From Alphaproteobacteria bacterium CG_4_9_14_3_um_filter_47_13 (GTDB lineage: Bacteria > Pseudomonadota > Alphaproteobacteria > Micavibrionales > Micavibrionaceae), in NCBI GenBank assembly GCA_002789675.1, contig PFTR01000044.1, forward strand, positions 1 through 37,325: a stretch of DNA of 37,325 bases, in the 5' to 3' direction. A model generated the notes under the pieces. That model saw nothing but the letters and a program-made list of their open reading frames with translations. It did not search any database and was not told where the DNA came from. Position numbers and translations under genes: made by a program. Positions 1-8,107 of the stretch are shown here, one piece after another (the first letter of the stretch is position 1; every line of letters begins with the position of its first letter).

Positions 1-128
1 ATAAAACTCAAAAATCCTCTCCTCAAATTGTCCAAAATGGCGCTCCACCACCGTTACTTCAAACTTTTGCAGAGGGTTCTATAGTCACTCGCAAAGGAGC
101 CCATAGAGTTCTCAAGGAAAACTCATGA
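1..128 (+). CDS. Possible 3' end of a gene entering from the left edge
   Basis: Reading from base 3, about 41 codons stay open to a TGA at 126-128. The deduced tail is rich in Pro, Gln and basic residues and ends in ...RVLKENS. I recognise no family. It converges on the DUF2125 gene, whose stop lies 13 bases downstream, so the layout is tidy. A 126-base open stretch can also occur by chance, so this is a weak call that only the sequence to the left can settle. Confidence 0.3.
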   Translation, partial: KTQKSSPQIVQNGAPPPLLQTFAEGSIVTRKGAHRVLKENS

Positions 129-140
129 AAGAGGGCTTCG

Positions 141-926
141 TCATGGCCAGTCAAATGCTGGAAAGATGATCAGTTGGAGCGGGCCTATAGAAACTGTCCG
201 GTTTTGAACTGTAAGAACAGTTTTCATGACGGATTCTTTGGTAAGAGGGTCTGTTTGTGACAGGCCGACCAAAACCATGCCGGAAAGAAGTGCTTCCTTT
301 CTTTTAATATATTGGTTTTGCTGTAGCCAGTGTAAAAATTCTATATGTCCTGTAGATTGAATTGTGAGTGATCCTGCGGGCTGTAGATTATTATCCAGTA
401 GAAGATAGCCGTTTCCTTTTATTGTGAGGGTGTTTTTCTCAATCTCTAAATTTGTCAATTCCAGTGTTTGGCCTGATTCTTTCCAGAGAGCAAGATCCTC
501 AAGAGTTATCTGCGCGGGAAGGGATTTGGGAATGATTGCTTCAATACGTATTGCATCAAAAGACCAGAGGGCTGTATCAACAGGCGCAAGAATAGCAAGC
601 CCTTGTGGCATTTCAATTTCCAGTGAGCTACCGGGTAAAAAAAGACTACGCGCAAGAAGGAGGGGGATTTCAATAACGTTTCCTTCGGCGCTGATTAGAC
701 CTGAAAAATAAACGGTTGGTATAAAAGGATAATTTCTTATACTGAGAGCATAAATTGTAATCTGGATATTTTGTGAGGGAGCATTGATAATAAAAGCATC
801 TATTTCATTTCTGATTTTATTTGCTACAAAAAACCAGAAAATTGAATAAACCAGAAATATGAGCGTGATAAAGCCAAGGCTAACAAAAGCCGCTTTATTT
901 TTTTGAATAAAAAAGGAAAAAGCCAA
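141..926 (-). CDS. DUF2125 family membrane-anchored protein
   Basis: This 261-residue protein of unknown function has one N-terminal membrane anchor (about residues 14-34) and a beta-rich, probably periplasmic body. The C-terminus, with a QNR...IGPL motif and a final FDWP, resembles the alphaproteobacterial DUF2125 family. The start appears to be TTG at 926, since no in-frame ATG precedes the anchor; the Shine-Dalgarno is poor, with a GGG about 12 bases upstream. It is the last gene of a minus-strand run after ctrA and the truncated hemoglobin. In several alphaproteobacteria DUF2125 genes sit beside prephenate dehydrogenase, but here tyrC is 27 kb away. Family assignment is from sequence feel and is moderate. 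Confidence 0.65.
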   Translation of the reverse strand: MAFSFFIQKNKAAFVSLGFITLIFLVYSIFWFFVANKIRNEIDAFIINAPSQNIQITIYALSIRNYPFIPTVYFSGLISAEGNVIEIPLLLARSLFLPGSSLEIEMPQGLAILAPVDTALWSFDAIRIEAIIPKSLPAQITLEDLALWKESGQTLELTNLEIEKNTLTIKGNGYLLLDNNLQPAGSLTIQSTGHIEFLHWLQQNQYIKRKEALLSGMVLVGLSQTDPLTKESVMKTVLTVQNRTVSIGPLQLIIFPAFDWP

Positions 927-962
927 TTTTAAATATACCCGTCCGGGGTCATTTTACTCTGA

Positions 963-1340
963 TTAACGATTTAAAACATCATCCCGATATTTTTCGATTT
1001 TGTTAATTGTTTCTTCTATCACATCTAGTGGTACTTTATGGATTTTTAAAGTTTGAGTCATATGTTCAAGAAGAATGTCTATATGGGTATCGTTTAACCC
1101 TCTTTCCACCAAAGGGGCATGCGCTTTCCGCATTTCGAAAGAAGGGTAGGTTTTCTGTTCTTCGAAGGCAAGCTTGAGAAAAACTTTTAGTTTTCTAATC
1201 TGCATATCCATACTGATGTTATCAAAAAAATAATTGATGCGATCATCATTTAAAACGCGATCATAAAATTCATCAACGACAGCATTAATTGTAAATTCAC
1301 CACCAATTCTTTCGAAAAGGGTTTGTCCTTGATTGGGCAT
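963..1340 (-). CDS. glbN: Group 1 truncated hemoglobin
   Basis: This 125-residue protein matches trHbN-type truncated hemoglobins over its length. It has the N-terminal LFERIGGE motif, the B-helix FYDRVL with a distal Tyr, a Phe-Phe pair (about residues 38-39) at the CD corner, and the proximal heme His in RKAHAPLVERGL (about residue 74). Such proteins bind O2 or NO and are linked to NO detoxification or oxygen sensing. It starts at an ATG with little Shine-Dalgarno signal and lies 40 bases downstream of ctrA on the same strand, so co-transcription with ctrA is possible but unproven. DUF2125 follows after 36 bases. Confidence 0.88.
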   Translation of the reverse strand: MPNQGQTLFERIGGEFTINAVVDEFYDRVLNDDRINYFFDNISMDMQIRKLKVFLKLAFEEQKTYPSFEMRKAHAPLVERGLNDTHIDILLEHMTQTLKIHKVPLDVIEETINKIEKYRDDVLNR

Positions 1341-1380
1341 TTAATCATGAGCCTTATTGATATAGAAAAGTACAGCAATA

Positions 1381-2094
1381 TTAAATATTGGCAGCGGCTT
1401 TCATTCTGGCTTTCTCAATCTCCGGGTCACGCAGAACATAGCCTCGTCCCCAGACTGTTTCGATATAATTTTCGCCATCGGCAGCTTGCTGGATTTTTTT
1501 ACGTAGTTTGCATATAAAGACGTCAATAATTTTGACCTCCGGTTCGTCCATACCACCATAAAGATGGTTTAAAAACATTTCTTTCGTCAGTGTCGTGCCT
1601 TTACGTAAGGATAACAGCTCTAGTATACCATATTCCTTGCCGGTTAAGTGTAAGGGCTTGTTCGCAACCTCAACAGTTCTTGTATCAAGATTGACCTTGA
1701 CTTTTCCTGTTATGATCTCGCTTTGTGCGTGACCTTGGGAACGGCGTACAATCGCTTGTATCCGTGCAATCAGTTCGCGTTTGTCAAAAGGTTTTGTGAG
1801 ATAATCATCGGCGCCAAAACCAAGACCTTTGATCTTGTTGTCAAGCTCGGACAGGCCGGAAAGAATCAGGATAGGTGTTTCAACCTTGGAGGCGCGCAGT
1901 CGTTTGAGGACTTCATAACCATCCATATCGGGAAGCATTAAATCAAGAATAATAATATCGTAATCATAAATTTTGCCAATTTCGAGACCGTCTTCGCCGA
2001 GATCTGTGGCATCTACAATATAGCCTTCAGATTTCAGCATAAGTTCTATGCTCTTGGCGGTGGAGGTGTCATCTTCTACCAATAATACGCGCAT
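1381..2094 (-). CDS. ctrA: Cell-cycle response regulator CtrA
   Basis: This 237-residue OmpR-family regulator controls cell cycle, division and flagellar genes in alphaproteobacteria. The receiver domain (about 1-118) has the acidic pocket VEDD at 6-9, the phospho-acceptor Asp51 in IILDLMLPD and Lys in LTKPF. The winged-helix domain (about 125-230) carries the signature CKLRKKI and a WGRGYVL wing. It matches CtrA closely, including the Asp51 numbering. The C-terminus ends in ...AAANI, not the Ala-Ala that serves as the ClpXP degron in Caulobacter. The cognate kinase CckA is encoded at 13496. The upstream region (2095-2206) has several TTAA half-sites. The Met-Arg-Val-Leu-Leu start is standard. 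Confidence 0.95.
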   Translation of the reverse strand: MRVLLVEDDTSTAKSIELMLKSEGYIVDATDLGEDGLEIGKIYDYDIIILDLMLPDMDGYEVLKRLRASKVETPILILSGLSELDNKIKGLGFGADDYLTKPFDKRELIARIQAIVRRSQGHAQSEIITGKVKVNLDTRTVEVANKPLHLTGKEYGILELLSLRKGTTLTKEMFLNHLYGGMDEPEVKIIDVFICKLRKKIQQAADGENYIETVWGRGYVLRDPEIEKARMKAAANI

Positions 2095-2162
2095 GATAAT
2101 AATCCTTGGATCGGGTTAAAAGTATGAATCGTTATTTTTTTATTAATCTTCACTTGTATATT

Positions 2163-2177
2163 TTAACAAATATTAAC
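2163..2177 (-). promoter_or_regulatory. Paired TTAA boxes upstream of ctrA, possible CtrA autoregulatory site
   Basis: TTAA occurs at 2163-2166 and 2173-2176, separated by 6 bases and followed by C, in the intergenic region between the diguanylate cyclase and ctrA. Further TTAA boxes lie at 2116-2119 and 2143-2146. The CtrA consensus is TTAA-N7-TTAA, so the spacer is one base short. The local sequence is very AT-rich, so chance is a real alternative. Confidence 0.25.
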
Positions 2178-2206
2178 GTTTATAACAAACCTATTTTTGC
2201 AAAAAA

Positions 2207-3463
2207 TTAAAAAGGTTCATTTATCCTGGCTGTATCTGTGGTTGCAAGACGATTTCTGCCTTCTTCTTTTGCTTTATAAAGGCCTTCATCAGCTTGTCGG
2301 AGAAGTGAATCTATCGTCTGGTCTTTAATAATAACAGGGCCGGTAAAGCCGATGCTGACAGTATAGGAAAGAGTATCTTTTTTGCCGTTTGCTGTTTTGA
2401 ATTCACAAGGTGTACTGGCTGTTTTATCGCAAAGTCGTTGCAATATTGTAATGGCCCCCTTATGGCTTATTTTGGGGAGAATAATGGCAAACTCCTCACC
2501 ACCGACGCGTCCTGTAATGTCTCCGGCGCGGAAGGTCTGTTTTAATATATTAGCAAAATGTTTAAGAACTCTGTCCCCCGTTTCGTGACCATAGGTATCA
2601 TTTATTTTTTTGAAATGATCCAGATCAAGCAAAGCAGTGGTCATAGGGGTTTTGTCCCTTTGTGCCCGTTTGATCTCGATTTCACCTGCATTCATAAAAG
2701 CCCGTCTGTTATTAAGGCCGGTCAAGGAATCCTCTAAAGCATAGCGTTGCAGGATGGCATTATAATCTTTGATTTTTTTGATAAGAGGACGGAAGATGAA
2801 TAGAGCCTCTGCGGCGAGAACGATCAGGATAAATATAGAAGCACTAAACTGGATATTGTAAAAACGCTCGCCTTTTTGCAGGGTCTCGGTCTGATAACTT
2901 TCAATGGCGGCATCCATAGCGGATTTGAGAACGGAAGAAGCCTGATAGGACATTTCGTCTAACAGTTTTTTCCGTTTCTCATGAACTTTTGTATCCTTGT
3001 CTTTGGGGTCGTATTGTGCAAACTCCATAGTCATATTATGGAAGTGGGTAATTCTTTCGTCCAGATTAAAAGGCGGATGATAATAGACCCTGAATAAGGC
3101 AGGACTTTTATAATCGGCGAAAGAAGATTTTTTGCTGATAATCGTTGTCAGGTATTTGTGACTATTTTCAAACTCCTGAAGTGACTGCATCATAAAATCA
3201 TAATCAAGTTTCTGTCCCAGTCGATAATAACTGTCTGCCGAACTGATGACCTGCTGGAGCAGGGTACGCTGCCGTTCGATACTGTAGGAGATTTCTTCCC
3301 CTTTTTTCTGCCGATCCGAGATATGTGCTGTGATCATATGACTGCTGATCGTAAGAATGGCAATCAGACCCAGTGCAAGCAAATAGGCATGAGTTAGCAT
3401 GCCGGTAGGGTCAGAGCTTTTATCAAAGGCAGTATCTTTTGTTTTTTGTGGTCTTGTATTCAT
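2207..3463 (-). CDS. Membrane-bound diguanylate cyclase (GGDEF)
   Basis: This 418-residue protein should make c-di-GMP from two GTP. It has a membrane segment at about 24-46, a periplasmic helical sensor region to about 206, a second membrane segment at about 207-226, and a C-terminal GGDEF domain. The active-site motif is GGEEF (321-325), preceded by LDLDHFKKINDTYGH. The inhibitory I-site RAGD (312-315) lies exactly five residues before it, so product inhibition is likely. There is no EAL domain. It lies upstream of ctrA on the same strand and divergently from fliI, a context that suggests a motile-sessile or cell-cycle role. The Shine-Dalgarno is AGGCG. The sensed ligand is unknown. Confidence 0.92.
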   Translation of the reverse strand: MNTRPQKTKDTAFDKSSDPTGMLTHAYLLALGLIAILTISSHMITAHISDRQKKGEEISYSIERQRTLLQQVISSADSYYRLGQKLDYDFMMQSLQEFENSHKYLTTIISKKSSFADYKSPALFRVYYHPPFNLDERITHFHNMTMEFAQYDPKDKDTKVHEKRKKLLDEMSYQASSVLKSAMDAAIESYQTETLQKGERFYNIQFSASIFILIVLAAEALFIFRPLIKKIKDYNAILQRYALEDSLTGLNNRRAFMNAGEIEIKRAQRDKTPMTTALLDLDHFKKINDTYGHETGDRVLKHFANILKQTFRAGDITGRVGGEEFAIILPKISHKGAITILQRLCDKTASTPCEFKTANGKKDTLSYTVSIGFTGPVIIKDQTIDSLLRQADEGLYKAKEEGRNRLATTDTARINEPF

Positions 3464-3574
3464 TGTTTCGCCTGTGAGAATTTAACAGGATATATGTGAG
3501 TTTTTTCCTTATACTATTGTGGTAGAATATCAAGACAATGTCTACGTTAACATTTTTACCATATTGAAAACATC

Positions 3575-4936
3575 ATGGATCGCTTATCAGAACAGGCTGT
3601 TGCTACGATTTCCAGACTTCCCGTTCATGAAGTTTACGGAAAAGTTACAAAAGTATTGGGGATTCTGGTTGAAATCGCTGGATTTGGGAATGATTTATCA
3701 ATCGGGGCGCAAGTTCATTTAAAGCCGGACAAAGGAAACACGGTACCGTGCGAGGTTGTCGGGTTTCGCGATGGTCATGCGTTATTGCTGCCTTTCGGCT
3801 TGCTGGAAGGGATTTCTCTTGGTTGTCCTGCTGTTATTCAAAGTCATAAGGCCGTTATTATGCCGGATGAGCGCTGGCTCGGGCGCGTCATTAACGGAAT
3901 GGCCATGCCGATTGATGGCAAGGGCGCGTTACCGCAGGGTGCTCATCCGGTATCGCTCCGGAACACCCCGCCGCCACCGCACAGCCGCCAGCGCATGGGA
4001 AAGCAGCTTGATCTGGGGGTTCGCTGCGTCAATACGTTTCTGGCAACCTGTCAGGGGCAGCGTATGGGTATTTTCTCCGGCTCTGGTGTAGGAAAATCGG
4101 TTTTGCTTTCAATGATGGCGCGCTATACCGAGGCCGAAGTGGCTGTGATCGGTCTTGTGGGCGAGCGTGGACGCGAGGTACAGGAGTTTCTGGAAGATGA
4201 TCTGGGCGAGGAGGGACTCAAAAAATCTGTGGTCGTTGTGGCAACGGGCGATGAGCCTGCCTTGATGCGGCGGCAGGCCGCTTATGTAACCCTGTCGGTT
4301 GCCGAACATTTCAGGGATCAGGGTAAAAAAGTTCTTTGCCTTATTGATTCTGTAACAAGATTTGCGATGGCACAGCGTGAAATAGGGTTGTCAGCAGGAG
4401 AACCGCCGACATCTAAAGGCTATCCGCCAACAACATTTGGTGAGCTTTCGCGGTTGCTCGAACGTGCAGGCCCTGGCGCACCGGGACAGGGGTCTATTAC
4501 CGGGTTATTTGCCGTGCTGGTTGAAGGGGATGATACGAACGAACCGGTTTCTGATGCGGTGAGAGGGATTGTTGACGGGCATATTGTTATGGAGCGCGAG
4601 ATTGCCGATAGAGGGCGCTATCCCGCTGTGAATGTTCTCAAATCCGTTTCGAGATCCATGCCAAAGGCGGTTAGTGTCCGCCGTAACGAGATTATCAAAC
4701 GTGCCAAACAGATCATCACAACCTATGAAGATATGGCAGAGCTTATCCGCCTTGGCGCTTACCGCAAAGGCAGCGACCCGAAAGTGGATGAAGCGATAGG
4801 GCTCTATCCGCATATTGAGGAATTTTTGACCCAGAACAAAGATGACTGCACGTCAATTAATGACAGCTTTTCACGCCTTGCCGACATTGTAGGAATGATA
4901 GATGGTGTCACGGAGCCGGATGATGGCAGATCTTGA
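3575..4936 (+). CDS. fliI: Flagellar type III export ATPase FliI
   Basis: This 453-residue ATPase energises substrate unloading at the cytoplasmic gate of the flagellar export apparatus. The Walker A motif SGSGVGKS is at 168-175, Walker B VLCLID at 253-258, and the family stretch GYPPTTFGELSRLLERAG follows. The C-terminal segment IRLGAYRKGSDPKVDEAI is typical of FliI rather than of virulence ATPases or F1-beta. The start is the ATG at 3575; the region ahead is AT-rich and shared with the divergent diguanylate cyclase. The stop overlaps the fliJ start, so the two are probably translationally coupled. No other flagellar gene is adjacent; fliR and flhB are about 6 kb downstream. Confidence 0.96.
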   Translation: MDRLSEQAVATISRLPVHEVYGKVTKVLGILVEIAGFGNDLSIGAQVHLKPDKGNTVPCEVVGFRDGHALLLPFGLLEGISLGCPAVIQSHKAVIMPDERWLGRVINGMAMPIDGKGALPQGAHPVSLRNTPPPPHSRQRMGKQLDLGVRCVNTFLATCQGQRMGIFSGSGVGKSVLLSMMARYTEAEVAVIGLVGERGREVQEFLEDDLGEEGLKKSVVVVATGDEPALMRRQAAYVTLSVAEHFRDQGKKVLCLIDSVTRFAMAQREIGLSAGEPPTSKGYPPTTFGELSRLLERAGPGAPGQGSITGLFAVLVEGDDTNEPVSDAVRGIVDGHIVMEREIADRGRYPAVNVLKSVSRSMPKAVSVRRNEIIKRAKQIITTYEDMAELIRLGAYRKGSDPKVDEAIGLYPHIEEFLTQNKDDCTSINDSFSRLADIVGMIDGVTEPDDGRS

Positions 4937-5354
4937 TCCTCTTATTCGTTATCGTAAACACGGGGTTGATGAAAAACGCCGTGTTCTGTCCGGCCTTTAC
5001 GCGCAGGCCGAAGAACTGGCAAAAAAAAAAGAAGCCATGGAGGCAGAAATCGAGGCAGAAACGATTGCGGCAGAACAGGCTCTTTCCGCTGAATCGGCGG
5101 CGTATCTCGGGCGATATCTGGAAGGCGCACGTAAAAAGATCAGAGTTATCGAGTTATCAGTCAGAAAACTCGAAACAAAAATTATGATTGCGCAAGAGGA
5201 TATGCGTAATGCTTTTGCCGAAATGAAGAAAATCGAAATGACTCAGGAAAATCGTGAGGCACAGAAAAAGTCGGAGGAAAATCGTAAGGAAGTGCAAGAG
5301 CTTGACGAGATTGCGCTCGATGGCTATCGCCGCCGACTTGAAGAGGATAAATAA
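4923..5354 (+). CDS. fliJ: FliJ-like flagellar export chaperone
   Basis: This small, highly charged protein of 143 residues is predicted to be almost wholly coiled-coil helix (Glu, Lys and Ala rich, heptad-like), as expected for FliJ, the stalk that links the FliI hexamer to FlhA and escorts chaperones. Sequence conservation in FliJ is low, so the call rests on size, coiled coil and position directly after fliI with a 14-base overlap. I prefer the ATG at 4923 because a GGAG at 4912-4915 lies seven bases before it; an in-frame ATG at 4902 would add seven residues and one at 4920 would add one. Confidence 0.75.
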   Translation: MADLDPLIRYRKHGVDEKRRVLSGLYAQAEELAKKKEAMEAEIEAETIAAEQALSAESAAYLGRYLEGARKKIRVIELSVRKLETKIMIAQEDMRNAFAEMKKIEMTQENREAQKKSEENRKEVQELDEIALDGYRRRLEEDK

Positions 5355-5429
5355 TTATTTTTCTCTGGTCATAAAAAAAATATTGCATTTTCAGAAGTTT
5401 TATTTATATAATCAATTATAGCGCACGTG

Positions 5430-5515
5430 CCTATGGCCCCAGGTTGGTTATGCAACGACGTATATCTTGTAGTTAACACGAGGCTTTGCCTCCTTTAGCA
5501 TAGGGTTTACAGTTC
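5430..5515 (+). promoter_or_regulatory. Structured leader of the ornithine decarboxylase gene (speF-like candidate)
   Basis: The 160 bases before the odc start contain a GAGGC-TTT-GCCTC hairpin (5480-5492). The segment CCTCCTTT (5489-5496) mimics the anti-Shine-Dalgarno end of 16S rRNA. TCCT (5491-5494) can pair with AGGG (5502-5505), the likely odc ribosome-binding site, and this pairing would be exclusive with the GAGGC hairpin. An 8-codon ORF (5450-5476) lies just before the hairpin. The speF RNA motif is a known leader of alphaproteobacterial ornithine decarboxylase genes. Membership here is inferred from position and structure and was not tested with a covariance model. Confidence 0.5.
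5450..5476 (+). CDS. Candidate leader peptide MQRRISCS
   Basis: An ATG at 5450 opens an eight-codon ORF ending in TAA (5474-5476). An AGG at 5441-5443 sits six bases before it, a sensible ribosome-binding spacing. Two consecutive Arg codons (CGA CGT) are notable because arginine feeds ornithine and polyamine synthesis. A second overlapping ORF from 5433 to 5498 (21 codons) has no visible ribosome-binding site. Attenuation by a leader peptide is known for speF in enterobacteria (SpeFL), but those sequences differ, so the role here is inference. Confidence 0.35.
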   Translation: MQRRISCS

Positions 5516-6781
5516 ATGACCAATGACCTTTCCCAAGGGAGCCTTGGGGCTTCTATCTGTAATTTTTCTCTTCCTGAATCTGATCTGGTGGCGAATAAGC
5601 CGATCTATATCCAGCATGATGTAACGGACGAGTATATCAGGTCTCTGGCACCGCGTTTGCCGGTTCCTGTCTTGATGCCAACGCGGCTTGAGAAACGGGC
5701 GCGGGCTTTCACAAAGGCTTTTACAGGAAATGTGCTGTACGCTGTGAAATGCAATCCTGATAAAATCATGCTTCAGGCCATGGCCGATGGGGGTGTCCGT
5801 CGTTTCGATGTGGCTTCAATTGGCGAAATCAAGCTCATTCACGGTATGTTTCCCGATGCAAAAATGTATTTTATGCATCCGATCAAATCCCCTGAATCCA
5901 TTCGGGAGGCCTATGTTAATTATGGCGTCAGAGCGTTTGTTCTGGACTATGCAGGGGAGCTGGATAAAATTCTGTATGAAACCAATGCCGCGCCGGATCT
6001 GGAGTTGTTTGTACGGATTGCGATTCCCAAAGACAAGCCGGGTGGTGATGTTGTTACTGATTTTTCAAGCAAATTTGGCGCAAAGATAGATACGGCTGCC
6101 GAATTGATCCGTACCTGCCGCCCTTGTTGCGCAAAGCTTGGTGTTAGCTTCCATGTCGGGACGCAGTGTCATGACCCGCTTGTCTATTCAAAAGCGGTAG
6201 CCTATGCTGCAAAAGTAATTGAAGATAGCGGTGTCTCTGTCGAAGTTCTTGATGTTGGTGGCGGTTTTCCGGCGCAGATTCTGTCCTATGATGAGATTCC
6301 CCCCATTACAGATTTTACCGAAGCAATCGCCAAAGCGGTTGAAGAGAACGGATTCAGTGATCTTGAATTGCTGTGTGAAATCGGGCGGGGGCTTGTTGCA
6401 TCATCAGGCTCGCTGATCGTGCGTGTGGAAGGCCGCAAGGATGACCTTCTTTATCTGAATGACGGGACTTATGGCGGTCTGTTCGAAGCCGGAAGCTCTA
6501 CAAATCTGCGCTATCCCGCACGTTTGATCCGCCGTGAGGAACGGGATTATGAGGGCGCTTTACGTGCCTTTCGTCTGGCAGGGCCAACATGCGATTCCAT
6601 TGATATGATGAAAGGGCCTTTTATGCTTCCTGCGGATATTCAGGTAGGAGACTGGATCAGGTTCGATCAGCTTGGCGCCTATGGCGAAGTCTCACGCTCC
6701 GATTTCAACGGTTTCGGCGCTGTCCAGAAACTTGTTGTCCAGCATGAAGACTGTAGCGAGGAACTTGTCAAGTTTGCATGA
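5516..6781 (+). CDS. odc: Ornithine decarboxylase, fold-type III (PLP)
   Basis: This 421-residue enzyme would make putrescine from ornithine, or cadaverine from lysine in bifunctional relatives. The N-terminal alanine-racemase-like barrel carries the PLP lysine K78 in LYAVKCNPD, HVGTQ at about 213, the phosphate-binding GGGFP at 248-252 and CEIGRGLVA at about 287. The C-terminal domain has the partner-subunit catalytic Cys359 in AGPTCDS. Length fits the eukaryote-like/alphaproteobacterial ODC group. The start is the ATG at 5516 with a weak, distant AGGG at 5502-5505. The 3' end overlaps the convergent pgk by 14 bases. Arginine decarboxylase is unlikely because that subfamily is much longer. 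Confidence 0.92.
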   Translation: MTNDLSQGSLGASICNFSLPESDLVANKPIYIQHDVTDEYIRSLAPRLPVPVLMPTRLEKRARAFTKAFTGNVLYAVKCNPDKIMLQAMADGGVRRFDVASIGEIKLIHGMFPDAKMYFMHPIKSPESIREAYVNYGVRAFVLDYAGELDKILYETNAAPDLELFVRIAIPKDKPGGDVVTDFSSKFGAKIDTAAELIRTCRPCCAKLGVSFHVGTQCHDPLVYSKAVAYAAKVIEDSGVSVEVLDVGGGFPAQILSYDEIPPITDFTEAIAKAVEENGFSDLELLCEIGRGLVASSGSLIVRVEGRKDDLLYLNDGTYGGLFEAGSSTNLRYPARLIRREERDYEGALRAFRLAGPTCDSIDMMKGPFMLPADIQVGDWIRFDQLGAYGEVSRSDFNGFGAVQKLVVQHEDCSEELVKFA

Positions 6782-7988
6782 CAGGGGATCTGGTATTCTG
6801 CATTTCCATCAAAGCCGCTACGCCCGGTAAGGTTTTGCCTTCCAGCCATTCAAGGAAGGCACCGCCTGCTGTTGAGATGTAGGTGAAATCATCGGCAGTA
6901 CCAGCATTTTCAAGAGCCGCAATCGTATCGCCGCCGCCGGCAACGCTGATGATTTTTCCGGCTTTAGTGAGGGTTGCAACTTCACGGGCGGCTTCATTAG
7001 TGCCATTATCAAAGGGTTTCATTTCAAAAACACCCAGAGGGCCGTTCCAGAGAACGGTTTTGGCGGATTGCAGGGTTTCTTTTAAAAGGGCGATGCTCGC
7101 GGGCGCAGCATCGACGGCCATCATTTCTTTGGGCATGGTGTTGTGGCATATTTCAAAAGGTGCATCCGGTGCAAGTTCCTCGACAACAACGCGATATTCC
7201 GGCAGTAAAATAGTGCAGCCGTGATCGGAAGCGGTCTGCATGATCTGGCGGGCTTGCGTGGCCATGTCATGTTCGCACAGGGATTTTCCGATTTCGATTC
7301 CCCTGGCAAAAAGAAAGGTATTGGCCATGCCACCGCCGAGAAACAGGGTGTCAACTTTATGGACAAGATGATCCAGTATGCCCAGTTTGGTTGAAATTTT
7401 AGCCCCGCCGACAATGGCAACAACCGGATGAACCGGGTTGCCAAGGGCGCTGTTCAAGGCATTGAGCTCGGCTTCCATCAATAATCCTGCCCCTGCAGGA
7501 AGGAGATGCGCCAGCCCTTCGGTCGAGGCATGGGCGCGGTGTGCGGCAGAAAAGGCATCATTGATGTAAATATCGCCAAGTGCCGCCAGATTTTTGGCGA
7601 ACTCGGGGTCGTTCTGTTCTTCCCCCGCATGAAAACGCAGGTTTTCAAGCAATCCGAACTGACCGTTCTCAAGGCTGAGGGCAAGGTCTTTTGCTGGAGC
7701 TCCAATGCAATCGCTGGCAAATTTTACAGGAACACCCCATTGCGTTTCCAGCACGGGAGGGAGAAAAGCCAGAGAAAATTCTTTTTTCACCGCTCCCCCG
7801 GGACGGCCAAAATGGGAGAGGATCAGCGTCCTTGCACCATGCGCCTTCAGATAATCAATTGTTGGCTTCAAGCGATCAATGCGCGTGGAATCGGTGACAT
7901 GTCCGTCTTGAAACGGCACATTAAGATCCACCCGTAACAGAATTGTTTTTCCAGATAAATCAAAGCTTTTTATTGTTCTAAAAGTCAT
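6768..7988 (-). CDS. pgk: Phosphoglycerate kinase
   Basis: This 406-residue glycolytic kinase transfers phosphate from 1,3-bisphosphoglycerate to ADP. Signature motifs are LLRVDLNVPFQDG near the N-terminus, LSHFGRPGG, the substrate-binding ENLRFHAGEE, VAIVGGAKISTKLGIL, and the C-terminal nucleotide loop SVAGGGDTIAAL. Length is normal. The start ATG at 7988 has an AGAGGA ribosome-binding site. The gene is not beside gap or fba as it often is in this class. It converges on odc with a 14-base overlap, and the intergenic region at its 5' end (7989-8107) is shared with the divergent CmoA-like gene. Confidence 0.97.
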   Translation of the reverse strand: MTFRTIKSFDLSGKTILLRVDLNVPFQDGHVTDSTRIDRLKPTIDYLKAHGARTLILSHFGRPGGAVKKEFSLAFLPPVLETQWGVPVKFASDCIGAPAKDLALSLENGQFGLLENLRFHAGEEQNDPEFAKNLAALGDIYINDAFSAAHRAHASTEGLAHLLPAGAGLLMEAELNALNSALGNPVHPVVAIVGGAKISTKLGILDHLVHKVDTLFLGGGMANTFLFARGIEIGKSLCEHDMATQARQIMQTASDHGCTILLPEYRVVVEELAPDAPFEICHNTMPKEMMAVDAAPASIALLKETLQSAKTVLWNGPLGVFEMKPFDNGTNEAAREVATLTKAGKIISVAGGGDTIAALENAGTADDFTYISTAGGAFLEWLEGKTLPGVAALMEMQNTRSPVMQT

Positions 7989-8049
7989 GGCACGTCCTCT
8001 TTTTTGTATGCAGTCTAGAGGGAGATAAGGGAAACAATAAAGCTATTTC

Positions 8050-8078
8050 TTGTGTAAAAATGTAAAAATGGATATAGA
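8050..8078 (+). promoter_or_regulatory. Possible sigma-70 promoter for the CmoA-like/ICMT-like pair
   Basis: TTGTGT (8050-8055) and TATAGA (8073-8078) are separated by 17 bases, 30 bases ahead of the gene start at 8108. The boxes match the consensus only partly, so this is a weak prediction. Confidence 0.3.
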
Positions 8079-8107
8079 ATGACAGTGAAATAGTAAGGAT
8101 TCTTGCC

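Noticed and set aside
3510-3515. TATACT as a fliI -10 box
   Set aside because: No acceptable -35 at 16-18 bases; too weak to list as a promoter.
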